Positions 52,116 through 64,000 of a DNA stretch of 64,000 nt are shown here, piece after piece. A model generated the notes under the pieces. It had not been told where the DNA came from, ran no database searches, and was given only the letters and a program-made list of their open reading frames with translations. Position 1 is the stretch's first letter; every line of letters begins with the position of its first letter. Made by a program: the position numbers and the translations under genes. Source of the stretch: Botryococcus braunii (Eukaryota; Chlorophyta; Trebouxiophyceae); contig KV908340.1 of the NCBI GenBank assembly GCA_002005505.1, positions 937,512 to 1,001,511 on the forward strand. The letters are read 5' to 3'.

Positions 52116-52994
52116 TGTTGAATGAATTGGTCAATACTGTACTTAGTGACATCCCCTGTCACATGCCATCAACAGCAGTGTAAACTATAGCCGTTATAGC
52201 CCTTTATGAACGGTATAGATCATACTCGTACCTCAATGACATAACACGTGACTTGTACGATATGCGTTCTCAATAGACATTACGTATGGTAGTACTTTAG
52301 GATCCCTGCAGTCCGAGCCATCCCTGGGCAGCCCAGGAACGGCTCGGTACTTGTCCGAAGCATGTTGGTATCCTTGACCAACCTCTACTGTTGGAGAGTG
52401 CTGTGTGCTGTTCCTGGAAACGTTGTAGCGTGGACGGTTTTTCCCACAGGCTACGAAGTGACGCTGCCGTCGTGCCATCACTGCAGGTGTGTTTAGGATT
52501 CTCAAAGCCGTTCCAGATATGATTGTGCTCAAACATTCAGACCAGTTAGATATTACTGCTGTGTGCATTGATGAGAGTGCATGACGAGAGCGCACTGAAT
52601 GTTTGACCTCATTGAGACTTATGTTGACGTCCACCGTTGTGGCGGTAAGATAGTTTCACTGTACAAACATCACAAAGAGACCTTGCTGAGTTACTGATGA
52701 ACTATTATTGTATTCTAGTGACGTAAAGTAGACATCGCAAGGCCTCTTTGGTGCTGAACTCTGCTATCAGGCAAGGCGTAGTGTTACGTGGTCTTTAGCA
52801 AGAGTGAGAGCAGTTAAGATCATTTGTAAGACTTGTCCGAAGCATGTTGGTATCCTTGACCAACCTCTACTGTTGGAGAGTGCTGTGTGCTGTTCCTGGA
52901 AACGTTGTAGCGTGGACGGTTTTTCCCACAGGCTACGAAGTGACGCTGCCGTCGTGCCATCACTGCAGGTGACGCCGCAAGCAGAAATGCTTGA
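52116..52994 (+). repeat. 3' LTR of copia element 2
   Basis: It is 879 bp, with no difference from the 5' LTR in the stretches I compared. It has the same 141-bp internal repeat (52349-52489 and 52831-52971). Confidence 0.96.
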
Positions 52995-53109
52995 CATCTG
53001 TCCAGCCACGAGGGCATGATGAGATGTCCACAACACACACACAAGCCAAAACTAGGAAGAACTGACCACAAGAAGTGGCCAAGCGAAGAGCGAAGGCATA
53101 ACTGAGCAA

Positions 53110-53860
53110 ACGAAAAGGGGGAGGGAAGGGGGGATAGGGGGGGGGGGGCAGCAACAGACGTGGCTGCGGCCAAGTCACCGTAGCCGGCGTAAATCAGCAC
53201 GAGCCTGGAATGCATCCGAGATAAAGGAGACGACCGCACGCAAGTCAGCGTGCCAAATGAACTGCCGAAGAGATCTAGAAGGACCCACAAACAAGTGGGG
53301 ATAACGGTCCCGCACCGCAATAAGAGCGGGACAGTGAAAGACAAAGTGGTGTTCATCACCCACAGAGGAGCCACACATATCACACAGGCGCTGAAGGCGC
53401 GGAAGACGTTGTCTGCGGCCCATGTCAATGGGGAGGCCATGAACACCAAGACGAAACCTGAGAAAGAGCCGGACCTTGGCAACATCAAGAGACAGATAAA
53501 GGAGGCGGGAGCGCTGAGCCTTAGTGGGGCGCGCAAACCACCGCACATAAGTACATAGCTGGGGATCAGCAGGGGCTAACCGAGGGGAGACATGGAGAGA
53601 GGCCACAGGGAGGGTATTGGCCTGCCTAATGAGAGCTAAAAAGGTATCCATATCAACGGGCTGCGGGCGCTGACAATCAGCCGCATAAGGGTAACCTAAG
53701 CGGCGAATGAACTTCCTTCGTACAGCGCAGGGGTCCAGAGTCTGGACTCCAGACTCTGGACCCCAGAATCTGGACCCCAGACTCTGGACTCCAGAGACTC
53801 TCGGATGGTTTAACGACTCGATCAACCGAACCGACGACCGATAAACAAACATAGGGCCAT
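53110..53860 (-). pseudogene. Non-LTR retrotransposon 3' fragment
   Basis: A minus-strand frame from 53852 to the stop at 53175 includes [19 protein letters not shown], then a zinc-ribbon-like [19 protein letters not shown] followed by [14 protein letters not shown]. The C..C...H..C pattern with following RxRY is typical of the region after the reverse transcriptase in L1-like elements. A related, more broken copy lies at 63390-63930 on the other strand. The 5' part of the frame is disturbed by a short palindromic array (53731-53800). The tail after the stop is rich in C/CT. Confidence 0.65.
53731..53800. repeat. Tandem array of CCAGACTCTGGA palindromes
   Basis: The palindromic word CCAGACTCTGGA or a one-base variant recurs about five times, joined by CC or CT. 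It lies inside the non-LTR fragment. Confidence 0.8.
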
Positions 53861-53896
53861 CCCTTTAGGCGGATCGGCGGAACCTGCCCCCAATTC

Positions 53897-54445
<549 letters not shown>

Positions 54446-56300
54446 AGCACATCTGGTTCTGCCATCCTAAAACTGACGAGCTGTGATCCAGATGCATGCA
54501 CAGTTGAAGGCAGCACTATAAACATACGGTAAAAAGTCGTAGGCAGATGTCGGCGGATGGCGGAACCGCAAAACGTTTCCTGCAAGCTTACTGAACATTT
54601 AACCCTTTCAATGAATTAAAATGTAAAAACAACAGGGTTAAGGTGGCTGGGAGAATTCTGGAAATTTGTATGTGGGTAAATCGATATCGGTGCTCAACGA
54701 ATGGCGCACCCGGAAAACGCGATCTCGCGGACTTACTGCACAGATACCACTTCCATTGCCTTAAGATGTCTTAAAAATGTCTCACTCTTGATGGCCGAAG
54801 TCAGAATCCTTGAAAGTGGGCACATCGATGTCCGCACTCGTCGTGGAAAACAGTTTCCATCGTATCCCTGTGAACCACTCCTCGCAGCCCTCAAAACTTT
54901 TCAGCACATCATTAAATATTAAAACGGCATATTTGACTGAGCCTCATCACGTATGCTGAACTTTGCAAGTTCGTGTCGACGGTTTTTCGGAGTGCACATC
55001 TGCGCGGCTCCCTCAGCAGCAGAGCACATGACCAGGTCACGCGGAAGAGGTGGCAGCATTACGCGCCTTGCAGCGCGAGTGCATGGCGCAGCGTTACCTG
55101 CAATACACCGCAATGCAGCGCTGTACACAGGCTGTACAAAAGCCTCCGCTCAGGCTGCCACGCCGCGAAATCCCATCTTTCCGTGCTAGATTTCCGATTT
55201 AAACAGTAGATTTGCGATTTACAGGGCTTACGGACAGCTTCCGGACCTCGGAGCTACACCGCATCTCGGCGGAGCTGAACCCTGTTTATTTCAGTGCCGT
55301 TGCCAACCGAATTTTTGACTTTCTTATATGCCTGCCTCGGATCTCTGGCGCGTGCAAGGCGTTACCAGCGCGTCCCCATTATAGGCCTCCCCAGCGGGCA
55401 TCCAAGGCTGTCGGCCCCCGACACCGGAAAACCTGCACCCCAGAGGGGGCAGGTTAACTATGAACTCAACACGGCACTGCAGCAATCGGTCGGAATCAAG
55501 GTGATTCAATCAACGCCGTCTGGGCGTACTTGACGAGTACGCCCAGACTACTACTCCCGTAGTACCGGTACTACTTGTCGAATTCTGTAAATTAGCACCA
55601 AGGGAACTGTTCGATTCACCCGAGTCACTCCCTTTATTCTGAAGCTTAAGGTCCGCTGGTACATCTAACCTCATTTTGCACTCGCAGTAACCTACAAACA
55701 TGCTATGTCCTTCGAAGGAGAATTTCATCCCAGCAATAATAGATTAGTATGGTATGTATAGATATACATGTCCAATATACAACAGACTTTTCCCCACAAT
55801 GGTGTTTGGCCTGTGACCCCTGTGACAGACACCCACAAGTTTTTCTCATACAGTATCGAGTACACATATATTTGGTGGAAAGTAAGTGTGGGGGTCTGAA
55901 TAGGGGCTCTTCACACCAAGCAGTTCCATCGTGAGCACCGCGGTTGGGAGCAGTGAACAGGCCAAGGAACACTGGTTTAAGATGCTTGCCAGTCCCAGGT
56001 TACTCCCAGGAATGCCTTCCACACTTCTTGTCACAGGTATACCGTACGTACGTTGCAAGCCAGGTGAGGACAGCCTGGCTGAAAACCCTCCATAAACCCA
56101 TCTAAGACAGTAACTTCGTGCATACCAGAAACCCGAGGACGAAAGATTGCAGACTCTGCAACAAGGCCAACGCATCAAAATGCTAACGTTAGCCAGGGCA
56201 GTGGATGTCGATCGATGCATGCTCCGACCTGTGAAAACTACCTTTCAGGTACCAATTGGTAATTGGTAACTTGCAAGGCAACTTCGTAGCAATATGAATT
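54446..56300. other. No gene recognised
   Basis: The only structures seen are a 13-bp stem with a 5-base loop (55518-55548, GTCTGGGCGTACT arm) and a 16-bp palindrome GTAGTACCGGTACTAC (55559-55574). Confidence 0.6.
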
Positions 56301-57270
56301 ATTAGGATTACAATATTCTAATCCTATTAATATTAATATTAATGGGAACTCTCCTTGTGGGTGTCAGAGAATTGACAAACCCTGAAGCGAGGCTGTCACA
56401 GCGGCAACTTGCGCTTGGGCCACATATCCGCAAATGCGACTTACTTAGTACTGACACTGTGACCGCTGCCCCTAATACGGTGAAACCCGCACGAGTATCA
56501 TAGAGGAAGCCCAGAGGCCTAGGGAACCCATGCAAATGATGAGCGTTCTGGCGCGGGAATCACAAGCAGCACTTGTGAGGATTGAGGCGCAAGCCATATG
56601 CCCGTTCAATAACCAATTGGACTGCCTGATGCCCTGCGGGCACGGGACTAACGGACGTGCCGTCATCCAAACACCACCATTGGTGTACATCGGGACAATT
56701 TCGGTGATCTCTTTGTGAACGTTTGATGTTGTTCAATTTTAATTCATGAATGTTAGGGAGAAGGAGCTGGACTGTGAGGCAAAAAGCAGTGGAGAGAGGG
56801 GTCCCCTTGCTGGACCCCAGTTATAGGTTCTACTACGTGGGGTCCATCATATTGACAAACGGCGCAGTCATATGCCACGGCAACATACTACGCGATGCTG
56901 GGGCAATGGAGGGCAACTTCTGCAAGCATCCGGTTGCGGTGGACCTTATTTCATGCATTCTGGAAGTCCAAGCTGACAACGACAGGATAAGGGGAAATCG
57001 CTGAAGGCCCACCAAGCGGTTGAGGGCGTGGACCAGTCCTTGGACTATAAACGCAACTAGGTGCACACATGTGGCTGCAAATACTAACTGACCACGGGCC
57101 TTTGATACGGCTGCAAGAGCCACCTTGGACACCAGAGAGCGCGGGGTGAGACCCACAGCAATGGGCTAATTCCCATCGTTGTGCTTCAGGAAGGGGGTGA
57201 CGGGAGCGCTGGACCAATAAGGACGCATGGCCTGGGGATGTCCGTGGCTTATGCCTGCTTCGCCTCACCG
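56300..57270 (-). pseudogene. Degenerate non-LTR reverse transcriptase
   Basis: Read on the minus strand across several frames, pieces of a reverse transcriptase appear in the right order: PIAVGLTPRSLVSK (about 57160-57115), VSLDFQNA (near 56960), GVQQGDP (near 56815) and a catalytic-type WMDDGTSV (near 56670) followed by GLRLNPHKC. The frame is broken at least three times. It could belong to the same class as the fragment at 44944-45753, whose C-terminal region would follow such a domain. Confidence 0.65.
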
Positions 57271-58053
57271 GGGTATGTTGGTGGCTCTTAATGAGGTCTG
57301 AGCCACCAGCATATTAGGCATGTTCGATGTAAAATATTTCACAAATGCTGTCTAAGCCGTCCCTCCCGCCATCGGTACCGGTGAGCTTACCGAGCTTACG
57401 CATCTTTGTATGGAAGCCTGTACATTAACATTCTGTCATGCAGATGTACATGAAAGACTAGGCGACTTACTTCAAGTGAGCTCAAATTGTAATTGGAGGC
57501 TAAGCTGCTAGAAGGAAATTCCTCAAGCGCAAAGATTATGCACACGCGCATGCGTGGACGCGCACTCGCACACACATGTGCGCACGCACACGCACACGCG
57601 CGCGCACACACACACATGCGCACGCACATTCAAACACATACACATGAAAAATTATATACATGGAAGTACACCTACATTGACACATACATAAATCCCAACC
57701 CTTTCCCCCGCACCCAAACCCGTACCCTGAATCTTGCTCGCCTGTGACAGCTTTCCCTTCCCAATTATTAATAGAAGCCCGTTAATGATAAGCAGTCGAT
57801 GTAGAAGAAAGATTACGTTATGCCAATCAATACAAGCATACAGTCTGAGAAAACGCCAAGCGTCCCATCATAACTTGTCCTATATTTATATGTGTGAGCT
57901 TATAAAGTATAGCTTGGGTGTATCTACAATGCACCAAACCGCTAAAAGGTTGAGTCGACATTGACCTAAACTTCTCAACACTATTTTAAGAAATACATAT
58001 ACCCGTGCACGCCGACAAGACCTGAAGGAGCGCTGTCTGCTGCCTCAATCGAA
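57271..58053. other. No gene recognised; alternating CG/CA stretch
   Basis: 57541-57635 alternates purine and pyrimidine (CACGCGCATGCG-like), a type of sequence that can adopt Z-DNA. Nothing else stands out. Confidence 0.55.
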
Positions 58054-58412
58054 CTAAAGACCACTACACTTTCCGAATCTGCAAGTCTTTCTTACCCCTT
58101 GTAAGATCCGATGTCGGATGTCGTGGATGGAATCCTTCATTGTTCCAAGCTCCGAGCATATCTCTTCGACAGACTTCTTCGTAGTACCCGAAGACACATA
58201 CGAATGCTGATAACTGCTCTTGCTGTAGATAACCGTGGAATTGCAGATGCTTGACATGAGGTTGCACAGATCCGTCTCCAAGTCTGGAAAGAAGACACAC
58301 ATCACAGTGTCACGCATGCACACACGCACGCGCACATGAACTCACGCGCGCATCCACATGTGTACACGCGTGCGTACACGCACGCGCGCACACGCATGCA
58401 TCTGCGCGCGCG

Positions 58413-58495
<83 letters not shown>

Positions 58496-61400
58496 CCCCA
58501 AGTACCCACACACCCACACACACACATACATACACACACACATATGTACACATGTACATGCACATTACATAATGTCTAACGTTTGTGCAGTAAATGATCA
58601 AGTTCTAAGCAGCAAAGAGCGCTCACGTTTGTTAAGCACATGTGATGAAATAATAACGTTTGAGAGAAGTTCGCACACAGGCTTAAAGTTCCCTGTACAG
58701 CTGTTACTTGCAGGTCTGTAGAGTGTCTGTTAGACTACACGACCTTGGATTTTCTGGATTCGATTAGATCACATAAACGAGGCGCAGGGCTAGGAAACGA
58801 GATAGCATAACGCAGAAGGTAATGGTGGCAGCCGACAATAACTCTTTTGTTAAATTCGTAAACGACGGCGAACAATCATTGTAGTAAGATGCAAAATGAT
58901 GTATAATTGCCCCCATGCATACGCCGTCTATCAAGCCCAGCATATGCTCAGACACACAGCATAAAGCGTCGAAAGGAAAATTCCACTTTTATGCACATAG
59001 ATCAAGGTGAGAACTTTTTGCCGCATTTTCGTCTGATGATTCGTACGCTGCAGATTTAGTAGCAATGATTAGGAAAAACAAAAACTAAAAAATAATAAAA
59101 AAGAAATAAGAAGAAATGAAAAAGAGGGGGAAAAGGGGAAAACACAAAAAACAATTGTGGCGTTAGAGGCACTTCAAAGACACTGGAGTTGCTTAATGCA
59201 TACATATGAGCAACAGGAAGGTTAATTCTGAATACGCCTGTAGTAAAGATGCCTTACTCTGCAGTGGCAGGTTCACATCGACAACTCTTCTCCAGTGCAT
59301 GTTCAGAGAAGCAGCCATGAGTTCGTGCATGTATTCCAGGTTGTTGAGTACAAGCGGCATGCTGCAAAGACGTGCCAAGTCCTCCTCCGTCACACGGTAG
59401 AGGAGGATCGTTTCAAATAAAGATCTCGGCATCGAGCATTTGACATTTTTTTCTCGATCTGCACCAGTTGTGAATTTTTCAACGATCCATGTTTATGTGA
59501 CAAATCATGATGACCCAACGCCTCTTATCTGTCTTGCCTAACAGATACGGCCAAAGAAGGTAAGTACACAATCATTTTCATTGAAATTAGCAGGCATCAC
59601 CTAACCCAATGGTGGCATGGTAAATTTGGCGACATGCCAACCGCCTTACTTTTGCGAACCACTTTAGTGTACTTGCACTACAGCTAAGTACGCTGGTACA
59701 TGGGTAAGGACTGTACAAAAACATCGATCTAACGCAATCAGTGTTTAATCTTCCATTTTCGCGTGCGGCGTGTGGCCGTGATTACTCCTGCAGGTCTTAC
59801 CTGTTGCGGCCCCTAGTGGCCTTAACCTATTCAAAAAGCCCGTTTTCTGCGGCCATAAAGGCCTTGATTCTCAAATCTCATCGTGCCTTTGCAGCCACCC
59901 ATATCCAGGATTGCATGATGCATTCTACTTCCAATGGAATTCCGTTGCTACTTACAAGTTGCAACGTTAACGCCTTAGAAATAGAATTATATGCATCCAC
60001 GCTCATTATCAATCCAGGCTATAGCTACAACTGTAACTCTGATACAAGTTGATCTGATGAACTTTTCCAGCTTTCATGATAGCTGATCATGATTAACTAA
60101 CTTCAAGCAATTTGGAATTCTATCATGAACTTTGCACATCTAAATGCGACACTGTTGTGGGTCCCCCACCGTGATATTAGTCTGCTGCACAATATCGTTT
60201 TATAAAAGTAACACAGTAACGGTAAGAAGTCACCGGTGCCGCCACGCTGCAAATCAAATTTCAAGTTGTAAATTTACAACTTGAAATTTCATTAGCAGCG
60301 TGGCGGCACCGTTGACTTCTTACCGGCACTGTGCCGGCACCAACGAGATAAATAGGCTTCTTTAAAAAATGTAACAGTACTATAGCTAGTAGTGTAATGG
60401 TCTATTACAATGAGAGCCGTGAGAGGGCAAAGGGAAAAGGAAACCCTAGTCGCCTACTGGAGAGGGAGTTAATAATCAACGTATTCAACTAGGGCTGACG
60501 GAAGGACGATTGCCTAACGGACTGCGGCCACCTGGCTTAAATCCCCGTTCAGGCTTTAGATGCCTACGGCCCTGGCTGGCCGTAAACCCAGTAGCTTCAC
60601 TGTTCGATCTACGCGGCCGATTTGGCCGAAGGAGGAGGGTTTAAGTTGGTGTTATCGCGGCCATTTCGGGGCGACATGGCCCTTATTGCGTCCCAAATGG
60701 CCTTAGCCAGCCCAAAAAAAGCAAAGACTGCAATTGAATATATACAAGACACCACTAAAGTAACAATGGTGCCATGACTTCATATATTAGTAGCATGCCT
60801 TCATTGTAATTAATTGTAATATTACACTATGCGAGAAACATGGATGGGCGTCTGCGCTAGGATGCATATATTAGTACTGGAACATACAATTAAATGTTGT
60901 CCGGTGGCCCGCAAATTGCAGGTCTTGCAAACATGGCCCCCTTGATAAGCTGACAAACTAGCCATGCATGCCTTTTAGAAGGCATGCCCTAGCGCTCTGT
61001 ATGCAAACGTATGTGGACTTGCATAACCATCACTAGATTGTAATTTCTGTGTAAGCAGACTAAGGAAGGGTACAATCCATTCTAGTATTCCATTATGTCC
61101 GCTACCACACAACTGTGAGGATATGACAACTCCTACATTGGCAAAGCAAGAATAAAATTGTGCACAGCAATCCAAATGGGGCTAGGCAATAGGTGGCAAA
61201 TGTTTGAATTCACCTGCATTGGATTTGGTCTCAAACTCCTCGCTGTACTCAAGCCAGTTTTTTATCACAAAAATCTTCAAAGACTCTGGATGTTTGTGAC
61301 TGACAGACGGATGCCTCAATATATCAACCAACGCGCGCATGGACATTTTCCGTTCCGGCACCTTGGTGTCCGGAGAGAAGAAGCAGTCCCCAAAGCTGTC

Positions 61401-62392
61401 CGCGATAAAAGAAACGTATCTTCGGTTGTCCACTTCAAGCGATGGCACTTGTTCCGTTCTGCGCATGCAAGTAGAACTCCACATCTTGTCAACAAAAAAA
61501 GCAAATACGGAAAAGAAAATTATATGCATGCATGCAAAAATCGTCCTGTGCAGCAACCCTTATTACGAGATTGAAACATCAGTTTCTTACAGTGACCCCT
61601 GAAAATCTGAAGACGGATATAGTGGGCAGTTTTGGCATGACCTGCATTCCGCTACCTACAGCGGAATAAAAAGCATTGTAACAGCCGGTGACGTTGCAAC
61701 TCAAGCAATTGGGAAACGGTATGCCGGAACCACGATTAAATACTGAATAGTTTTGAAAAGTATGAGTTTCCCACATGAGCACTGACCCACGTACTCTTTG
61801 GAAACATCGCACTCGGAGAGAAGTCCTGGTTGAACACACAAACACGTGTGCAGGTAATCTTCTCTTCAAAATGCTAGAGGCTCCATTTGTCTACAGGTGT
61901 ACACACGTTGTTCTTTTAAAAGAGAAACAGATATTCTATCTCACACCTAATTGCGTAGTCAACAATTGAGATTCCCGAGGGCCTGCCAATACTCATCTCA
62001 GCAACTGAAGTTGCGAGTGGGTGTGACGTACAGACTCAGGTATTTGAAGGCCGTTCCACAATCCAAAGTTCTCAGCATGTACTCGCGGCAAAGTAAGGTA
62101 ACAATTGGGAACATGAATTGGTCCGCCGCCCATGCAAAAGCTTCAAAGGTATCTGCAGTAAGATCAAGCTGCATCGCAGAGACAGGCAGGTAAAGTGCAA
62201 AGATGGAGTCATGGAACAGGACATGCTTTTTGCTGCGCCGATCACAGCTCCCTGCAAGCACGCATGCCCTTGGGGGGGGGGGTGGGAGGGCACGCGCACG
62301 CGCTCCCGTGTGTGCGTGCGCGTGCGCGTGCGCGCGTGCGTGTGTGTGTGTGTGCGTGTGCGTGTGTGTGTTTTGTGTGTGTGTGTGTGTGT

Positions 62393-62465
<73 letters not shown>

Positions 62466-62936
62466 TTTATTTGTCACTCCCTAGGCACGAAAGTTTCCTC
62501 TGATCAGATCTTCCAGAAGGTAGCATGCAGAAGCAAAGCGATTGGCGATCCCTAAAGAACTCACCTCACAGTCGTAATACAAACCCACCATGTCTTCCAT
62601 CACTTTACCATCAACCCCATTTAATCTTATATCTCGTTCGCCTGCTTCCACGAAGTTGCTTTGAAACATCGTCTCGAAATACAAGGACATTGTGGAAAGA
62701 TCGCCTTGGTTGCACAAAACATTATAGTCATCTTCGACGAGTAGCCTTACATCCCAAAAATTATTCGTAGCGGCCCTTTCCAACCATTTTAATTGCCGAA
62801 GTTCCTTCAATCTGATGTCTGCACCTAAGCAGTTGGGAGTGTCAGAGAACAGCGATTCCGGAATCAACGATTGCGGCATATCTATTTTACCTATCTTGAC
62901 GTCTTTTTCATGTACATTCTCGATTCCTCCCATCAT
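58054..62936 (-). CDS. BTB-BACK protein gene 4 (five exons)
   Basis: Exons, in transcript order, are 62936-62565, 62168-62032, 61458-61214, 59458-59258 and 58283-58054, about 394 residues. The first 30 or so residues are an extension the other genes lack. The BTB core follows (NNFWDVRLLVEDDYNVL, MSLYFETMFQSNFVE, MVGLYYDCE), then the BTB tail in exon 2 (FEAFAWAADQFMFP, CREYML). Exon 3 (TEQVPSLEVDNRRY...FVIKNWLEYS) and exon 4 (MPRSLFETILLYRVTEEDL, MPLVLNNLEYM) form the BACK-like part. Exon 5 (ETDLCNLMSSICN...IRHRILQG) is unlike the last exons of the other genes. Donors are gtgagt, gtacgt, gtgaat and gtaagg; phases 0/2/1/1 and the 137-nt exon 2 match the family. Long repeats lie in introns 1 and 4 and a foldback in intron 3. 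It is the most diverged family member here. Confidence 0.8.
58415..58492. repeat. (CA)n tract in intron 4 of gene 4
   Basis: Pure CA for about 78 bp, flanked on both sides by mixed CACG / CATA repeats (58310-58560). Confidence 0.95.
60212..60333. repeat. 122-bp foldback in intron 3 of gene 4
   Basis: The arms pair from CACAGTAACGGTAAGAAG on the left to its near-complement ending at 60333 on the right, with the centre at TTGTAAATTTACAA. There are a few mismatches and small gaps (CACCGGTGCC against GGCACCGTTG). Probably a small inverted-repeat element. Confidence 0.75.
62335..62462. repeat. (GT)n tract in intron 1 of gene 4
   Basis: GT with scattered GC, TT and GA interruptions, preceded by CG-rich alternating sequence from 62288. 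Confidence 0.95.
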
Positions 62937-63389
62937 TTGGAAATTTATGTATGTGTGTTTCCGTGCATGCTGTTTCGGGATGTGCCTGCTTGTTAATCGG
63001 GTAATGTTTGGCCGTGACTTTCACGGCGTCCCGGAGTTCGTGCCCCGGCACTGTGCGGGTCCCACGGCGTGGTACCCATGCGTGGTCACATGGACACCGA
63101 TTCGGTACTATTGAGCATTAGTAATAGCATGGACGGAAATGCTGTCACTCATGAGATACCGACCGATTCGGTAAAACCGAATCGGTACTCCAGACTAGCA
63201 ACGGTGCAACGGTGTTATGATTTTGGAACTAACAGTCGTCACCTTCCAACACCGAGGTCAGCATATTTGATTGATGCATGTGGTCACCTTTTGGAACTCT
63301 CTAGTGAATCTCCAAGCAGACCACTTGTATGCACGTATCCAGAGGGATTCCTGCCACTATAGCATTACGACTCGTTCTCCGTTGTGGGA
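62937..63389. other. Upstream region of gene 4
   Basis: No gene seen. A hairpin with an 11-bp stem and three-base loop (ACCGATTCGGT arm) lies at 63162-63186, and a single copy of the same arm at about 63095. Confidence 0.5.
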
Positions 63390-63930
63390 GGTTTCATGAA
63401 ATGCCCTACGCCGCTTACGGTACCCCTATGAGGCTGATTGTCAGCTCCCGCATCCCGCAGGCCAATACCCGCTCTGTGACCTCTCTCCATGTCCTCTATT
63501 CGCTTAGCCCCTGTACGTAGCTACGGATCCCCAGCACTGTACTTATATGCGGTGGTTTGCACGTCCTACCAAGGCTCAGCGCTCCCGCCTCCATGTATCT
63601 CTTGGTAGTACCAAGTTTCGCGAATCTTCCGATCGGCTCTTACTCAGGTTTCGTCTTGGTTTTCATGGCCTTCCCAATGATATGGGCCGCCGGCAATGAC
63701 TTCCGCGCCTTGGGCGCCTATGGGATATGTGTGGTTCCGCTGTGGTGATGAACGCCACTTTGTTTTTAACTGTCCCGCTCTTACCTCAGTGCGGGACCGT
63801 TACCCCCAGTTGTTCGCTATTATAATAATGTAATTACCTCTAGCTCTCTTCGGCAGTTCACTTGCCGCGCTGACTTGTGTGCGGTTGTATCCTCCATCTC
63901 GGATGCATTCCAGGCTCTTGCAGATTTATG
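63390..63930 (+). pseudogene. Non-LTR retrotransposon fragment at right edge
   Basis: It is related to the minus-strand fragment at 53110-53860: in successive frames it gives [37 protein letters not shown] sequence, LLLRFRLGFHGLPNDMGRRQ and DMCGSA. It also shares the end AVVSSISDAFQALADL and a poly-C tail. Several frameshifts and a stop make it non-coding. Confidence 0.7.
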
Positions 63931-64000
63931 ACCCCCCCCCCTTTTCCTCCCCTAATTGCCAATTTACGTTTGCTTCGAAGTCAAAGTGCTTCGAATTCGT

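Larger units (their letters stand above)
45759..52994 (+). mobile_element. Ty1/copia LTR retrotransposon 2 (intact)
   Basis: It is 7236 bp with 879-bp LTRs that look identical, a 5-bp target duplication, a tRNA-type primer binding site, one unbroken gag-pol frame and a purine tract. Every part needed for retrotransposition that can be checked by reading is present, so it inserted recently and may still be active. Its proteins are close to those of element 1, although the LTRs of the two are unrelated in sequence and length. Confidence 0.97.

Noticed and set aside
52820..53548. 242-residue minus-strand frame with hydrophobic stretches
   Set aside because: It is the shifted frame of the non-LTR fragment; the frame with the zinc-ribbon-like motif is the coding one. 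The same shadow appears at 63557-63748.

Overview
The window is nuclear DNA of a eukaryote. Its genes are split by spliceosomal GT-AG introns, it carries two Ty1/copia LTR retrotransposons and several decayed non-LTR retrotransposon pieces, and it is full of very long CA/TG, CT, TA and poly-C tracts. I see no operons, ribosome binding sites or CRISPR arrays. The species cannot be fixed from the sequence. A protist or alga with a repeat-rich genome fits, but that is inference.

The main gene content is a BTB-BACK protein family with one fixed five-exon layout. Four complete-looking loci (65-5770 +, 28824-25114 -, 29389-35065 +, 44790-40313 -), a fifth more divergent one (62936-58054 -) and one wrecked copy (17831-9453 -) share splice sites at matching codons, intron phases 0/2/1/1 and an exon 2 of exactly 137 nt. 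Exons 1-2 hold the BTB fold with its C-terminal helices, exons 3-4 the BACK-like helical region, and exon 5 a variable C-terminus. By family knowledge such proteins are usually substrate adaptors for cullin-3 ubiquitin ligases. Nothing here shows the substrate.

A segmental duplication organises the left two thirds. Copy A (from before base 1 to 17831) and copy B (about 29325-42611) are direct repeats holding the same convergent pair: gene 1 on + and gene 2 on -. Copy A breaks off 15 nt inside exon 3 of gene 2, so A has no BTB exons for that gene, and its exon 3 was later split by a copia element. Copy B keeps the empty site. Copy B has about 1.7 kb and 0.35 kb of extra sequence, while copy A has a 150-bp TA expansion. 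Most of the duplicated block differs by about 1%, but the 5' flank and BTB exon of gene 1 differ by about 10%, mostly through amino-acid changes.

Between the copies (17.8-29.3 kb) lie a GC-rich gene for a multi-pass membrane protein with one frameshift, a 5.5-kb gene-poor stretch with short hairpins and a minisatellite, and gene 3, which is divergent from gene 1B across 564 bp. To the right of copy B come gene 2's first exons (its intron 1 holds a 108-base poly-C run), a 5'-truncated non-LTR element, an intact young copia element (45759-52994), more non-LTR debris, gene 4, and a last non-LTR fragment at the right edge.

The two copia elements are related. Both carry a primer binding site matching the anticodon arm of initiator methionine tRNA instead of its 3' end. 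The left one is dead, with two frameshifts and a stop. The right one has an open gag-pol of 1714 codons and LTRs of equal length that look identical.
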